Below are positions 14,838 through 25,939 of a stretch of 64,000 nucleotides of DNA, piece by piece. Below the pieces are notes generated by a model. That model saw only the letters and a list, made by a program, of their open reading frames with translations, was not told where the DNA came from and made no database searches. This DNA is from Amanita rubescens (lineage: Eukaryota > Basidiomycota > Agaricomycetes > Agaricales > Amanitaceae): the NCBI GenBank assembly GCA_015039365.1, contig WION01000128.1, positions 1 through 64,000 of the forward strand. The letters run 5' to 3'. A program made the position numbers and the translations under genes. Numbering within the stretch: position 1 is the first letter of the stretch; each line of letters starts with the position of its first letter.

Positions 14838-14900
14838 GACTAACGCTGCAGAACGAATGCACCAAATGCATCATTATAACGGTTAAGAAAGGCGAATAGA
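14405..14900. repeat. Tandem partial duplication of the 5' end of the PLC-like gene
   Basis: Two copies of promoter, first exon, first intron and start of second exon lie about 300 bp apart (roughly 14405-14600 and 14690-14900). Shared landmarks on the minus strand are a block beginning TTAAGAAAGG before the exon, TCTGCAGCG, CACAAC...CTTTTGCAGCATGTA against CACAACGAGCCTTTGCAGCAT, an intron beginning GTATGT or GTACGT, and the second exon start ...ATCGGTAATTCTGT against ATCGATAATTCTGT. The upstream copy keeps an ATG (14837). The downstream copy is attached to the rest of the gene but has no in-frame ATG before its HNLGFELLQH codons. Splicing the upstream first exon to the downstream second exon gives an intact frame. 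Confidence 0.75.
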
Positions 14901-15372
14901 AGGACGCACGCGGCAGGGATCTTGATTTCTGTCGTCTTCTCCAGCCTCAGGGTAGACCCATTTGACTAACATAACGTTCGCTTTTAATATCCACCACGTC
15001 CAGATGACTGGGATATAAATGACAGTGACAAGATGCATGTTCCCATGAATTCGGAATAGGCGGTCAGCGGGTGATCTAAAGAGGGAATAATCCAGTCAGA
15101 AAGGTCACAAGGTGGACAGAGAGAGAGAAGCAGGCACGTAAGAGAAGAATAGTGAGTCTGACAGAAGGAATGCTTCAGAATCATAACAAAATCCACCGTG
15201 GGAACCATCCAAATTAACGGCAAAGTTCGTCGAACGTATATATATGGTATAGCCCCTATATGCTGCCCAGATTTGCGAATAAGATTCTTCAGTTGCTAAA
15301 CCAGCCAAAGTATGATACACGCGTTCAACATTTCACATCGTATACTACGCACATACATTTGACCTTGAGTAA
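14901..15372. other. Intergenic region between the two PLC-like paralogs
   Basis: Holds the upstream region of copy 1 and the 3' flank of copy 2. No supported coding sequence; the short open frames here show no domain. Confidence 0.4.
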
Positions 15373-18300
15373 TTACTGTGTCGATTCCAGAGTCTCGCGT
15401 AGCTCATACTCATATGAACCATTCTTCGGCAACAGATATCGGGCTCCCAGCGATCTATGGTCACTGAACAACACCATGATGCCAGAATCCTTCGTACCCT
15501 CCTCCCAGGCCACTTGGTGTGCATCCGAGAAGTGCATGTGCGGCGCCTTAAACCCTGTCAGGGGAATCTTGATTTTGCTAACGGTAGGGGTGCCGAATGT
15601 GAGTTTAATTCCCGAGGTGGGAAAGACGATCAACTGGAGGGACAGATTTGCACCATCCTCAACTTCTGACGCGTCGATGACCAACGCGACGAGATCTTGT
15701 ACTCCGGCCTGTTTGACGTCTAACGTGAACCACCTGACCTCGCGGGTTTCTGTCCATCTACCGATTCCGTGTTCGACAAGATCGAACACGTTTGACGAGA
15801 TGCTCAGCTCGCTGCGTTCTCCATGACCAATAGTGAGGTGAATGGTGTCCATGCGAACCTTATCCCCCTTGCGATATGATGACCCACAGTAAATTCGAAC
15901 GAGCCAAGGTACAGTCTTGTGGTACATTTCGAAAACAGCTTGCGCACGGTCTATACTTCGTTCCTCCCAATGATATCGGGTGGGCTTCTGGACGGGCCGC
16001 GGGACAAGCTGCAGTCTGGTTTGCAGATTACCTGTCGCGGACGAGAAAATGGGTTGCAGAACGGGTTGTCCATGCTGAACGAATTCCAGAGTGACACCAT
16101 TCTGAAGAATGTGCTTTCGTTTGGGCGCACCACTATGCAGCCATGTCACGGTAGTGCATCGGGAATTCCAATCGTATCCATAAAGGCAAACATAATCGTT
16201 GTACTCCATCGTCTCACGCGTCAGAATTGAGTGGGATAACATAAAGCTGTGGAACGACTTTTGAGAACGTGACTTTATGTGAATATTATCGAATCTTACT
16301 CGACGGGAGTTTCCAAAGTGTCCATCGCCACCACGTTCGGAGAAGAGTTCATATCAGAGGCACTGGATATCTCGACGTATCCATGCTTTTCGACATCGTT
16401 CCAACAACAGGTCGCGATCGAAGTGTCGCCAGTAAATTTACCGTGAGCAATCTTATAGGACTCAGGGTCCACGTCCTCGCTTCGAAGTGGCTGATTCCAT
16501 GTAACATACGAGTCCGTGTATCTGAGGCCTAAGTGAACCATCTTGTTAAGTTCTTTGAGTTGACCCACTACGGAAATGCATTGATCCTCGTGGGAGGGGA
16601 ATGGCTGCGCTGCGATTACTTCGAAGCCCTCAGGAAAGATGTATTCCGCCCACATGTCGGAAGGCCACAGATTTGACGACGAGCGCAGGTCCTTGTCGTA
16701 TCTATTCAATATCAATTTCGTTGAAGTTGTTCTGAGTTGCCAGGTGAAGTCCGGGTTGGGTGGCACGATAGAGGTTTTGATCCCAGATGGCATGATATTG
16801 ACAGACCTTTCGGCTCCAGATCGCTTAGTGCTAGAGAACAGGTACATTTTCTTTTGAAAATCGTGTTTGAGGAACTCGTAAAGTGTCGGCCACCTGTCGT
16901 TATCTAGCGCTGTGAGCGGACAAGTCCAACCCCGGACATCGAGAATGACATTCTTCCCAGGTTCAGGTCGGAAAAGGGGGGTGAAATTGTTCGGAGAATC
17001 ATAGTCAAGATCTGGAATCTATATGACAGTTCAGGGAGTGTGACTGCGGCGAGAACAATATTAACCTTATCGAGCACCTTGAACCTCGGAGGGATCTTTC
17101 CAGACTGGCGCGCCCTCCAGATCTCGTCAACGCTCGCTTGTGCGGCTGCTTTAGCGACCTGAATATTCTCATCGCTTCCGTCACCACCCCACAGCCACTT
17201 TCCATCATGCATCGTCCAGGTTTTGTTTTCCCTATTCTTTACCTCGAGGCCGTTCTTACAATCCTCGTCATGCATAAGCCCAGCGCATTGATCCATACGG
17301 TGGATTTCCCCACTATAATGAACGCTGTGAAGTTCGCGCCTCGGAGTGCGGATATGCCCGGCGGAAAACAGATCCGTGAGATAGTGTTGGGCGCACGCTT
17401 CAAGGAAATACGCTTTTTTTAGCATCTCCTTTAAGGTCTCTGAATTGTCGGGGGTCGGCGGCGTCAAGTCTCGTTTACTATAAGCATCTTTTACATTGTC
17501 GAACGCTTTCAGTAGACCATTTGTCGCTTGCCGGAGCGCTCCTATATGAGCATCCTTGGCTTTATCCAGATCCTTTGCCTTCTCAGCTTGATCAATCTTG
17601 GCGGTATGAGCAGTTTCGGCATTGTCAAGTTTTGTCCCGTAATTGTCCAGGGTATCCTGCAGTTCGGCGATCGCCGTCTTGAATTTGTCTTCTGGGACCT
17701 CGGGGCGCGACGCCTCATAAGCCAAGGAGGCTTTTTTGAGTGCTGCCGTATGAAATGCAGAGTATGCTTTGATGGCACCCTGAAATTATGAAATAATCAA
17801 TAAAATCGGTAAAATCTAACCGTACGAACTTTGCCAAAATGATCCCAATTGCATAACGCAATCTTGTCGCATATCTCTTCTGTAGCTCTAACATACTCCC
17901 GACTGTATTCGTCTGCGATCTCCTTGTAAACCTTTAAAGAGTATGAGAAGAAAACTGTAGTATAAAGAGTTGACGTGAACCTGAACGGCATCTCGCCCTG
18001 GCTCGGCCTTCTTCTCATCAAACTCTTTCCTCTGCCTCTTCATGAGGTCCATAACACGTTCCACAATGCCCGCCTGATCATCTTGAAGACGCTTCTCCAG
18101 TCGTGGCACGGAACGCATAACACCCTTCGTCGGCCAGGTACTCCAGGTGTCGCTAAGTTGGTCTACGTCTCCAATACCAACAGTATAATCTCCGAGGAAG
18201 TCCCCCGTAAGAGCGACGACCATGCCGAAGGAGAGCTTCTTTCTCCCGGCCACAAATTCTATGTCCCTTCCCAAGACGACATCCTTGTCCTCGTTGAATC

Positions 18301-18424
18301 TCAACTTTACCGAATTGCCAATCTCCTCCTGCAAATTGTCGCGTCAGGGTTAGTATCGAACAATCGCAGAAAAACGGCGCACATGATGTAAAGGCTCAAA
18401 CCCCAGATTATGGAGGTCAGACAT
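15373..18424 (-). CDS. Large multi-domain protein, putative PLC/P1-nuclease-like core (copy 2)
   Basis: Intact paralog of the gene at 11.6-14.8 kb, same strand. Six exons in frame: 18424-18383, 18328-17981, 17931-17830, 17779-17066, 17018-16300 and 16246-15373, about 930 residues. It starts MSDLHNLGFEPLHH. An LSFGMVVALTGDFLGDYTVG motif comes next, then a helical region with ALCNWDHFGK and a coiled coil rich in Lys, Ala and Asp. The core has AQHYLTDLFSAGHIRTPRR, MDQCAGLMHDEDCKNGL and WGGDGSDENIQVAKAAAQAS. About 530 further beta-rich residues end YEYELRETLESTQ. The core motif contains conserved His, Asp and Arg that could be metal ligands as in phospholipase C/P1 nuclease-type enzymes; this is inference from pattern only. 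No signal peptide or membrane segment is seen. It is a useful template for copy 1. Confidence 0.7.
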
Positions 18425-18930
18425 GGCGAGTGCTTCAGAGGATGTATTGCCCCATCCTTGCACTTATAATGGCAAAGTAAGAATCTCGATCTTTGCCAAT
18501 ATGTTCATGTGACGGGAAAGTCATCTGTTGACCATATGGAGATTATCTTGCACCCTGATGGACGCCATAACATTGGCACGACAATCTTGGACAATGACAG
18601 TCAGGAAGAATGTTCTATGAATAGCGAATCCATCATCAGTAATTTCGCAAAGAACACGAAGATGAGACAATACAGCGGTGATAGCATGGAATCTGCCGTG
18701 GACCACGAACACCAGAGCCTAAAACTTCATTTTCTCATACACGAGGGCCATGTGCGGAGCAGTATACTCTGGTAACGTTAACTCCTGGTTGACGACGATT
18801 TGACAAGCAGAACCAAATAATCATCTGGGCTCTTCGCAGTTTTACGAGATCCAAACAAGAGGACACTGCAATATAGTCATGATTACATTTATCTCATAAA
18901 CAATGTTATCGCACAAAATATAGCTGAGAA
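18425..18930. other. Intergenic stretch with no supported gene
   Basis: Lies between the start of PLC-like copy 2 and the 3' end of the DLH gene. Short frames on both strands lack domain similarity and splice continuity. Confidence 0.4.
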
Positions 18931-20118
18931 CTAGAGGTGAGCCTGGAACCACTGAACTGCAGCCGTGAATGCACCCTCTTTGCCTGCCTTGACCTTGGGA
19001 TCGCTCAGGTCTCCGCGGACCGCGAATCCATGAGTACATCCATCAAAGTATTCCCTCTTGTAACCGGGCTTAAATTTGCCCTCTTTCAAGATCTTATCAG
19101 CTATCGCTTGCGATTCTGGCGGGAATTGCGAGTCAATCGTGCAGCTATTGATCAAGAGAGGGGCTTTTGCAGTTGAAGCGTATTTCTGTAACAATAACAC
19201 CAGTTCACGCTGAGTTACATAGAGGCTGGAGATCGCCTTACCTCGATGTCATCCGGGACCTTCAATAAAGAAGGATGCGAAACAACAGAGACATCGATGA
19301 CACTGTCGAATGCCAAATCGAACACATATCGACCTATGTAACTTGCCCGTTAACTATCCCTGAGCAGCCGAGGAAACACACCCACCGCCGAAGCAGTAGC
19401 CCGTAGCGGCGATTTTCTTCACTCCTTGTTCCTTCAGCGCGGCGATGACTTTGTCCAAGGGAGGACGAGTTTGTGCAGAACCATGGTTCGGGAACCACTT
19501 GGTAATATCCCAGTCACTCTACATAGCCTAGTAAGACCATATCAAAGTCGAAAATCCACTTGAATGCTTACTCCTGGGGTGAGCGCGTCCGCGGGAGCAA
19601 AATCTCCGTTAAGATAATCGGGAGCAACGGTCTAAAATAGGTAGAGCGCAATTACATTAGATACGTTAACGATGATCGTCAGAAATCTTACCTTGAAACC
19701 ATTATTCGCAAAGTCGTCAGCGAGAAGCTGTTGTTGAACTTGAGAACCGTGAGTAAAAGCGGCCCTGACGCAAACTTACCTGAGCATTCGGAAGTTGTGG
19801 GCCATAGATATCTGTCAAGAATAACACCACTTTGTCCTTGGCGTAATCCCCCGCCGGGGTAGCCACGTAACATTCAACTCCACCAATCGTCTCCCATTTG
19901 CCTGTTCCTCAAGTCAGCATGCCAAGGGAAGCAAATCACGGCACCGGCCAGATCCACTCAATCCAGTAAACCAGACAAGTAGACGATCTGAACCACGATG
20001 ATCCTTACCAGATGGTGTGCCCTCATGTCGTACACCTATGGATGATTATTCAGTCCTGACAGCACCGAAGCTACTACAAGACAAGCTCACCCTTGACGCA
20101 GTCTGCACAGAAACTCAT
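18931..20118 (-). CDS. Dienelactone hydrolase family protein (DLH copy 1)
   Basis: Predicted alpha/beta hydrolase acting on small ester or lactone substrates. Many tiny exons: the first is 20118-20091 (MSFCADCVKG, phase 1) and the second about 20035-20009 (VRHEGTPS). The chain continues through GGVECYVATPAGDYAKDK, LADDFANNGFK, TVAPDYLNGD and VIAALKEQGVKKIAATGYC to the terminal exon RYFDGCTHGF-type block ending AAVQWFQAHL at 18931. The catalytic elements of the DLH family are visible: nucleophile Cys in GYCFGG, Asp in NSCTIDSQFP and His in GCTHGF. Three close paralogs sit at 38.0, 39.3 and 42.6 kb with the same exon pattern. A cytosolic location is likely because no signal is seen. Fungal Aim2-type proteins are the nearest named relatives I can suggest. 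Confidence 0.88.
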
Positions 20119-20499
20119 GTTTTCTCAGATTTTGGACAAGCGAAGCTTGATTATGATCGCGATAACCGTACGGGTTTTTATATATTATAGCGGATGTGAT
20201 TGTTAATCATGATCAGGCATCCGAGTCGGCATGGGTAAGTGACGTGTACACCGCTCCGCCGGCGCCCATCCCGTGACATATGTACACTCTCAACCAGGGT
20301 ACAAAATTGGACGCATGTATCTGTATTTGCATGCACGGGTCATACGCGGGGGTACGAATATTCTATCATTAGATCACTAGACCGAACTCAAAAACTAATG
20401 GAATCTCCTGGAAACAGGCAACTGTTTTGGACGCTGAAGCGACTTTCATTGAAGCCTAGCACATAGCACCATTAGCGTTTCGCTATTGCGCCCAAAGTA

Positions 20500-20620
20500 A
20501 TACATGGTCACTGCATTCCTACACATCATTCTGACTGCGCCTTATCATGTACTGAGCGGCGGCCTCCTCTTTGCCTTCTTCAAATCGTTATTGAACATAT
20601 AAAGAACTTCGCTAAATTCG
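20500..20620 (-). pseudogene. Relic of the last exon of a short-chain dehydrogenase
   Basis: On the minus strand the segment matches the final codons of the intact gene at 21011-22041. An ATATGTTCAA start, a GA/AGGCAAAGAGGAG block and the CACTGCATTC-TACA downstream flank are all shared, with insertions that break the frame. The intact counterpart encodes MFKRFEEGKEEIVQNRMKS. It is a partial duplicate, not a functional gene. Confidence 0.7.
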
Positions 20621-20790
20621 GAGAAATCCGATATACCTTGAATTTGCAGTCATGCTCGACAGGCCCTACGATGCAGGTTTACGTCAGTCCCTGACCCGGG
20701 TCTACTGCAGCTGGCCATGTCCTACATAGCTCCTACTAATGCCACATGTGATGAATATATTTCTGGACACTCCACCTTCGTAAATAAGTG

Positions 20791-20940
20791 TTAGGATGGG
20801 ATAGGGAATCAATTGAATGTTCGCGCTCATCAATAAATTCCGAGTCTGGCTTACTTTACCGTCTTGCCTGGATGGGACAGGGAATCAATCGAATGTTTGC
20901 GCTATTCCAAGTCCGAGTCTGGCCTACTTTACGTCTTGCA
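20791..20940. repeat. Two-copy direct repeat, about 75 bp
   Basis: Copies at about 20791-20867 and 20868-20940 share GGATGGGA-AGGGAATCAAT, a GAATGTT-GCGCT block, CCGAGTCTGGC-TACTTTAC and GTCTTGC. They are non-coding. A similar ...CCGAGTCTGG/CCGAGTCCGG phrase also occurs upstream of an F-box gene near 33450. Confidence 0.75.
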
Positions 20941-21010
20941 TAATCCACAATTAACATTTTGCCATTGCGTCAGTACTACTACATAGTCACTGCATTCGTA
21001 CATTTGATTA

Positions 21011-22041
21011 TCACGTCCGCCTACTCTTCATCCTGTTCTGAACAATCTCCTCTTTGCCTTCCTCAAATCGTTTGAACATATCGGCCGCACCACCACAAGT
21101 GACTAGTTTGTCTCCCTTGCGGAGACCATCCAACGTAGTGCTGATATATTGATCAAGTGGCATCCAGACATTGCTCAATTTATCCGTCGTTCCAGCATCT
21201 AAATGAAACGTTAATACAGATTCAGCTGACCAGAGGGAACGATCACCATCATGCAACTCGGATTCAACAAGCCTGTTCTACGGGTTAGCGCCGATGTTGT
21301 GTCGAATGTGATAAACAACGTACGGAGGCGCGATCTCAATGACATTGATGTTAGTATCTTGCAGTTGGATACGTAGAGAGGTTGTGAAACTATGCAGTGC
21401 TGCCTTGCTTGCACAGTAATTCAAAACATGAGGTACAGGAAGGGTAGCCAAGCATGAAGTGACCGTGTAGATGAAAGCAGGATGTCCCTCCTTCACCATG
21501 AAATTCGATTTAGTCTTCACATCTTTCTTGTAGTGACAAACACTCAACTGATATCTTTAAGAAATGTGGCATAAAGTGATATATCAAGGTAACGATAGAA
21601 ATATAGTTGATGTTGATCTCGCTTGTCAATTCTGCGCAATACTCAACACCTCAAATATAAATTCATCAAGTTAATTCTTACTGTCAATATTGACTTTATC
21701 CCGGAAATAATGCTCGTATTGAACGCCTGCATTGTAGATGACGGCGTCGAGCTATGTGGCATGTCGAATATTTCAGATCAATAGATCAATCTGCTTACTT
21801 CGGGGTATTTTTGCACGATACTGTCCGCAAACTTCTTCAGATTGCTGCTGTCCGTGTTCATATCAAACTCGACGGTCTCCAACCCGGATTTCGCAAGCTC
21901 CTCAAGTCTGCTTTTGCGTCTTCCAACGACAATAACGCGAGGTTTACTTGGTAGTTTAACTAGGGCGAGAGCAAGGGCGCGTCCGATTCCAGCTGTCCCA
22001 CCTGTGACGAGGATGCACTTGCTATCGTCGATGGAAGGCAT
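21011..22041 (-). CDS. Short-chain dehydrogenase/reductase
   Basis: NAD(P)-dependent oxidoreductase with a Rossmann fold. Start 22041 (MPSIDDSKCILVTGG); an upstream in-frame Met at 22128 is less likely. Features in order: nucleotide-binding TGGTAGIG near residue 15, a VVGRRKSRLEEL strand and helix typical of cofactor binding, LDAVIYNAGVQYEHYF (the NAG motif), a catalytic Ser in TVTSCLATLP, the YCASK catalytic Tyr-Lys pair, and EIAPPY after the active site. The last exon, beginning NRLVESELHDGD, ends MKSRRT at 21011. At least four exons with short introns are needed. The substrate cannot be told. Both flanks carry degraded pieces of the same gene, so duplication happened here more than once. 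Confidence 0.85.
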
Positions 22042-22289
22042 AATGTCACGGTGCAGAATCTGCAGATTGGGTTGAGTGACGGTTGACCAGAGCTTGAAGG
22101 GATATTGGATGACGTCATCCTGGCCCATCTGCAGGCTTTGTAACTATACATGTAGGCCGCGCTGCCGCCTATCTGCGCAATCGCGTCCGGAAAACTTCCA
22201 TGAAACAATGTAAGACCTACGTATGACACCCGTCGCCGAGAGGCTATGTAGGAAATTGTCAAGGTTACTGTCGTACGTCATTCACCGTT

Positions 22290-22450
22290 GTGTTGAATTT
22301 CAGCGCCTGGTACTTAGGGTATGCAACTGAGTCGGACTCGGCAAAAAATCACATCGATCTTCGCTTTCTGCAGTTGGACATGTAGAAATGATAAAGTTAT
22401 CAAGCGCCGCTCTGGTCACGATCGCGCAATAATTCAACACCTACAGGCGA
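22290..22450 (-). pseudogene. Relic of the SDR active-site exon
   Basis: Minus-strand translation near 22370-22445 gives VLNYCAIVTRAALDNF, clearly derived from the intact gene's VLNYCASKAALHSF, followed by a degraded TGCAGTTGGA-TGTAG block that aligns with the next codons of the intact exon. The catalytic Lys context is lost and the frame does not continue. Confidence 0.7.
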
Positions 22451-24052
22451 GATGTTGTGGGAATAATGAAGCTAGGGTTACTTTTTCTTCTCCGTGACTC
22501 TAGCATTCTTCTCTGAGCGGATATCACTCGACCGAGAGACGTAGGAAGGAGTGGCAGGAGTGGGAATCCGGGATATCGAAAATAAAAAGATTACATAAAT
22601 ATGGTCTGATTTCGTTCGTTAGATCTCGAGGAAAGTCAAAAGATGCAATAAATAGGGTTTATCTTCAACGTCCTCTGTAAGTTTCATGCTGCGCTTCTGC
22701 GCTACCGTTAACTAGTGTACGCGACCAACTGTATCGCTGTATCGCTGTTTGACCACACGAGAATAATTGATGACCACCCCATTTTCGTTGGAACGGCGAC
22801 ACGGTCCGGAATTTCAGAAATGGATCGGTTCAATGGCCACTCACCTTCGCCTTGAAGTATCACACAGGACACAACGGTTTGGTGACTCTACACTTATGTT
22901 CCCTCGGTTTTGAGGCCACCCCCCTGTACCTGAAACTCGATGCTTCTGTGCATTGACATTGCGCCAGTGACACCATCGGAACATGGTCATTGCTGGGCTG
23001 ATTTCATAATCTCCAGCAGATCTCGTTAGATGGCAAAACACAAAGTAACCCGGTGTAATGCGGAGCACGATGTGTGATGAGTGAAATCAACGATAGAGTA
23101 TCGCAGATACTCTCCTACAATCGTGGATCTCAGCCGTAATCCGAAGCGAAAAAGTATCCTGACCGGGATGCATGACAATGTCAGGATGACCTAGTTGTAC
23201 GAGTCATCGGTAATTCTGACCCGTCAGGGTACTGGGCTTGATTGCGGGAGCAATAGAACCGTGCAATATCGGGCTTAATACGATGGGCGTGGTTTGATTT
23301 TCAAGCTTCTGGCAAACCTCGTCCAATTCCAACTAGACAAAATTTTTGTTGAATGCGCGAACCCCGAGTATAACTGATAGATCATCAACGTCCCGTGATG
23401 ATATATAACAGCAAAGACTAATAGTATCAATATTAACTAGAGTTGCGGATAATTGAGGCGGAGAATACCTGGAACAAATGACCAATGACGATGTACAGCA
23501 TTTGTATGGATGGCCAAACTTCTAGCATAAATTCTCGGGTATTGGATCTCTTTCCATGAAATCATTGACCATCATACATCGTGGCACGGGAATTTTCACG
23601 TGGACCCACAACTCGAATTTACTGGCGGAAGTTCAGGAGTCAGCAGGTCTCGCATTTTTCGCGCATCAACTGGATTCCCAGTGATATCGGGAAAATTCTG
23701 CATAGCGAGTTCGCGCCGGTTGACGACCGAATCTCTGATATAGCCTGATATATCGAACAATGGTATGCGTGCAGTAGTCCGTCGTATTCCCCAGTTGGAG
23801 CTCAGTTTGGAGTAATTAAGGCGGATTGGCAGGGAAAAAAATCACGGTGGGTTGAAGATTGAGTGTGGCCGAGCATAGGGAAGATAAGGACTTTGACGAT
23901 GTTTCCAAAGTCAATTTCCTGTAAATGTCAGCAGGCGATGAGATCGGTGTAAGTTGCCAAACAACATCATGACCAAATTAGGTATGTGCAAGAACCTCGA
24001 GACTGGGATAAATTAACGACTACCTCCACGTACATATAAATCAGATATCGAT
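22451..24052. other. Gene-free stretch of about 1.6 kb
   Basis: No open frame above about 75 codons and no domain. It precedes a plus-strand gene at 24053 and so includes its promoter. No terminal inverted repeat or tRNA was seen. Confidence 0.45.
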
Positions 24053-25393
24053 ATGCCACCTTGCAAGTTCAAGAAAAGTCGCTTCTTTGCTTTCTTAGCT
24101 TCGATGTTTTCTCCGTCCTCTGAACCTTCCTCGAGTACCATACTGCCGCTCGTTTACCCAGCCATTCCTCCCCTCCGGCCGCGGAAGTGGCAAATCGACG
24201 TTTGGCGCGATCTTGTCTTTGCAAAGCTAAGTGCTTGGACAGGCGAAAGCCAAGAAGTGTGGTCATGCCTCACTCGTTATCGACTGGATAAAGCCTACCA
24301 TTACAAATCGACCAAAGGGAGCAAATCACATGAATACGTCATCTGCGAGTTCTCCGTAGACCAGAAGAACAAAATTGCAGTGAAATTCGACCGCTCAGCA
24401 AGCGACAGCAAGGAGGATTCATCGATAACCACCTTCTCATCGGCAGAAACGGGGACTGTCAATCCAGAAGGGCCTGCCGCATCACCTAACGTTTCAGGCC
24501 GTATTTCATCTCGATCCTCATCATCATTTGGGAAGCGCTTCACTAGCTCCCTCAGCCTCCCATCAATGCGAAGTCTATCAAGGGGATCTGGCGTCAGTTC
24601 AAACGAGTGCCTTGCGGACGACACAATAACCAGACTCGAACGCACAGGACTGCCGCTGTCAAATTCAGACACCCTCCTTAAAACCATTACCTTCACTGGT
24701 GATCGTGATGAGCGTCCACATCTCTGGGATCTCATGGCTTTACTTCTCGTTGTAAACAAGGAATGCCCTAAGTACAAACTATTGGAGAATCAATGTTTCT
24801 GGTTTGCAGATACCTCTTTCTATATGCTAGAAGAGTGGGCAAAGACGCGCAAATGTGGTACAGTTGACCAGCAATCCAAAAAGGGTGGGAGATATGCCTG
24901 CACTTCAATTTATACCAGGGATTTGACGAAGATGGAGGCCGTATGGAAAGAATTTGAGGACAAGAGACGTGAAATGAATCAAGAGGTTTGCATTCATGCG
25001 TATTTTCCTTTCCGGTACTGACAGTTCACCCAGCGCGAGCAACTTGAGCGTAGACGGGAGGAACAATTGAATACCCATGTTCAGGAGGTAACGAAGCAGA
25101 TAAAGGAGGAACAGGAGCAGCTGAGCCAGCAGATCGCCTACATGGCTCACCGTTTGCAACACGAACAGGAGGAGCGGGAGCGGCAATCGAAACAGCTAAA
25201 GGAGGAGCGGGAGGAGCGGGAGCGGCAATCGAAACAGCTAAAGGAGGAGCAGGAGGAGCGGGAGCGGCAGCTGAACCAGCAGATCGCCGACATGGCTCAT
25301 CGTTTACAACACGAACAGGAGGAGCGAGAACGGCAGAACCAAGAAAAGGACCGCCGTTTTGAAGAGTTAATGCGGATGCACGATGTCAACTGA
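24053..25393 (+). CDS. Uncharacterised protein with C-terminal coiled-coil repeats
   Basis: Two exons, 24053-24985 and 25034-25393, with a 48-nt intron (an acceptor 9 nt earlier at 25024 is also possible). About 430 residues. The first exon begins MPPCKFKKSRFFAFLASMF, a hydrophobic/basic start that could be a weak membrane or targeting segment. A globular part with KWQIDVWRDLVFAKLSAWTG and HEYVICEFSVDQKNKIAVKF, a Ser-rich middle, and a second conserved-looking block (RPHLWDLMALLLVVNKECP, CFWFADTSFYMLEEWAK) follow. The second exon is a highly charged coiled coil built from repeated units (see the repeat entry) and ends MHDVN. I do not recognise the family; it looks like a fungal lineage protein with a structural or scaffolding tail. 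Confidence 0.75.
25090..25345 (+). repeat. Internal coding repeats of the coiled coil
   Basis: The unit encoding QSKQLKEE plus REERER occurs twice in a row (about 25180-25265). A longer unit encoding QQIAYMAHRLQHEQEERERQ recurs as QQIADMAHRLQHEQEERERQ about 150 bp later. Near-identical DNA in the copies shows recent expansion by slippage or unequal crossing-over. Confidence 0.8.
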
Positions 25394-25504
25394 TCGGGTT
25401 GTTCATCCAGAACGCCACTCTGATGCGCCATTAAGCATCGCATCAATCGCTGCGTCCCAACACGTTCCACGTCGTTCATGTACTATAATATGTATACCAT
25501 TGCT

Positions 25505-25939
25505 TCATGTTTCCGTTACTAAAAACCCAACGTATATATACCTACCGTCATTTACAAGAGAAATTAAATAACTGTCACGACAATCAACCATTTGTGCATA
25601 TTCTCTTTCAATGACTCGGATGCCTTGGGCTGTTCTTACTGCAATGTACGGATTGCGCCGGCATTTTACATGTAGTACGAATCTTCGCTTCAGGGATAAG
25701 GGGGAACCGAATGAACCAGGTACTCCGACTTTAACTCTTCCGCCAACTTTCATTGTATCCGAGATAGAAAAAACGACGGCGGATACACAAACTGCGTTTT
25801 TTGTGGTTCGGTTCCCGACTCGCACATTGCGACATGCACGGCATATAATCAACCAGGGTATATTCTTATCATCGAGCGAATCCACTTTGTGACTAGAGAG
25901 AGGAGGGTGATTCTGGACAGTGGAAGCGGAAGAAACCAC
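25505..25939 (-). CDS. Possible small protein of unknown function
   Basis: An uninterrupted 144-codon frame starting MVSSASTVQNHPPL and ending FLVTET. It has alternating hydrophobic and basic strands (VCVSAVVFSISDTMKVGGRV, FVLHVKCRR) but no recognisable domain. The opposite strand is also open for about 90 codons (25611-25892), so coding is unproven and the strand is uncertain. Confidence 0.25.
   Translation of the reverse strand: MVSSASTVQNHPPLSSHKVDSLDDKNIPWLIICRACRNVRVGNRTTKNAVCVSAVVFSISDTMKVGGRVKVGVPGSFGSPLSLKRRFVLHVKCRRNPYIAVRTAQGIRVIEREYAQMVDCRDSYLISLVNDGRYIYVGFLVTET

Larger units (their letters stand above)
20119..21010. other. Intergenic stretch with a decayed SDR fragment and a tandem repeat
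   Basis: Contains no intact gene. It holds a relic of the last exon of the neighbouring dehydrogenase (about 20500-20620) and two copies of a repeat of roughly 75 bp (20791-20940), both listed separately. Confidence 0.5.

Noticed and set aside
16904..17725. Treating the 273-codon frame as a separate gene
   Set aside because: Its start is in the middle of exon 4 of PLC-like copy 2 and its end runs into an intron; the spliced model and the paralog both show it is an internal exon.
25611..25892. Plus-strand 93-codon frame opposite the weak ORF at 25505-25939
   Set aside because: Neither strand shows a domain; only one could be coding and the evidence is too thin to call this one.
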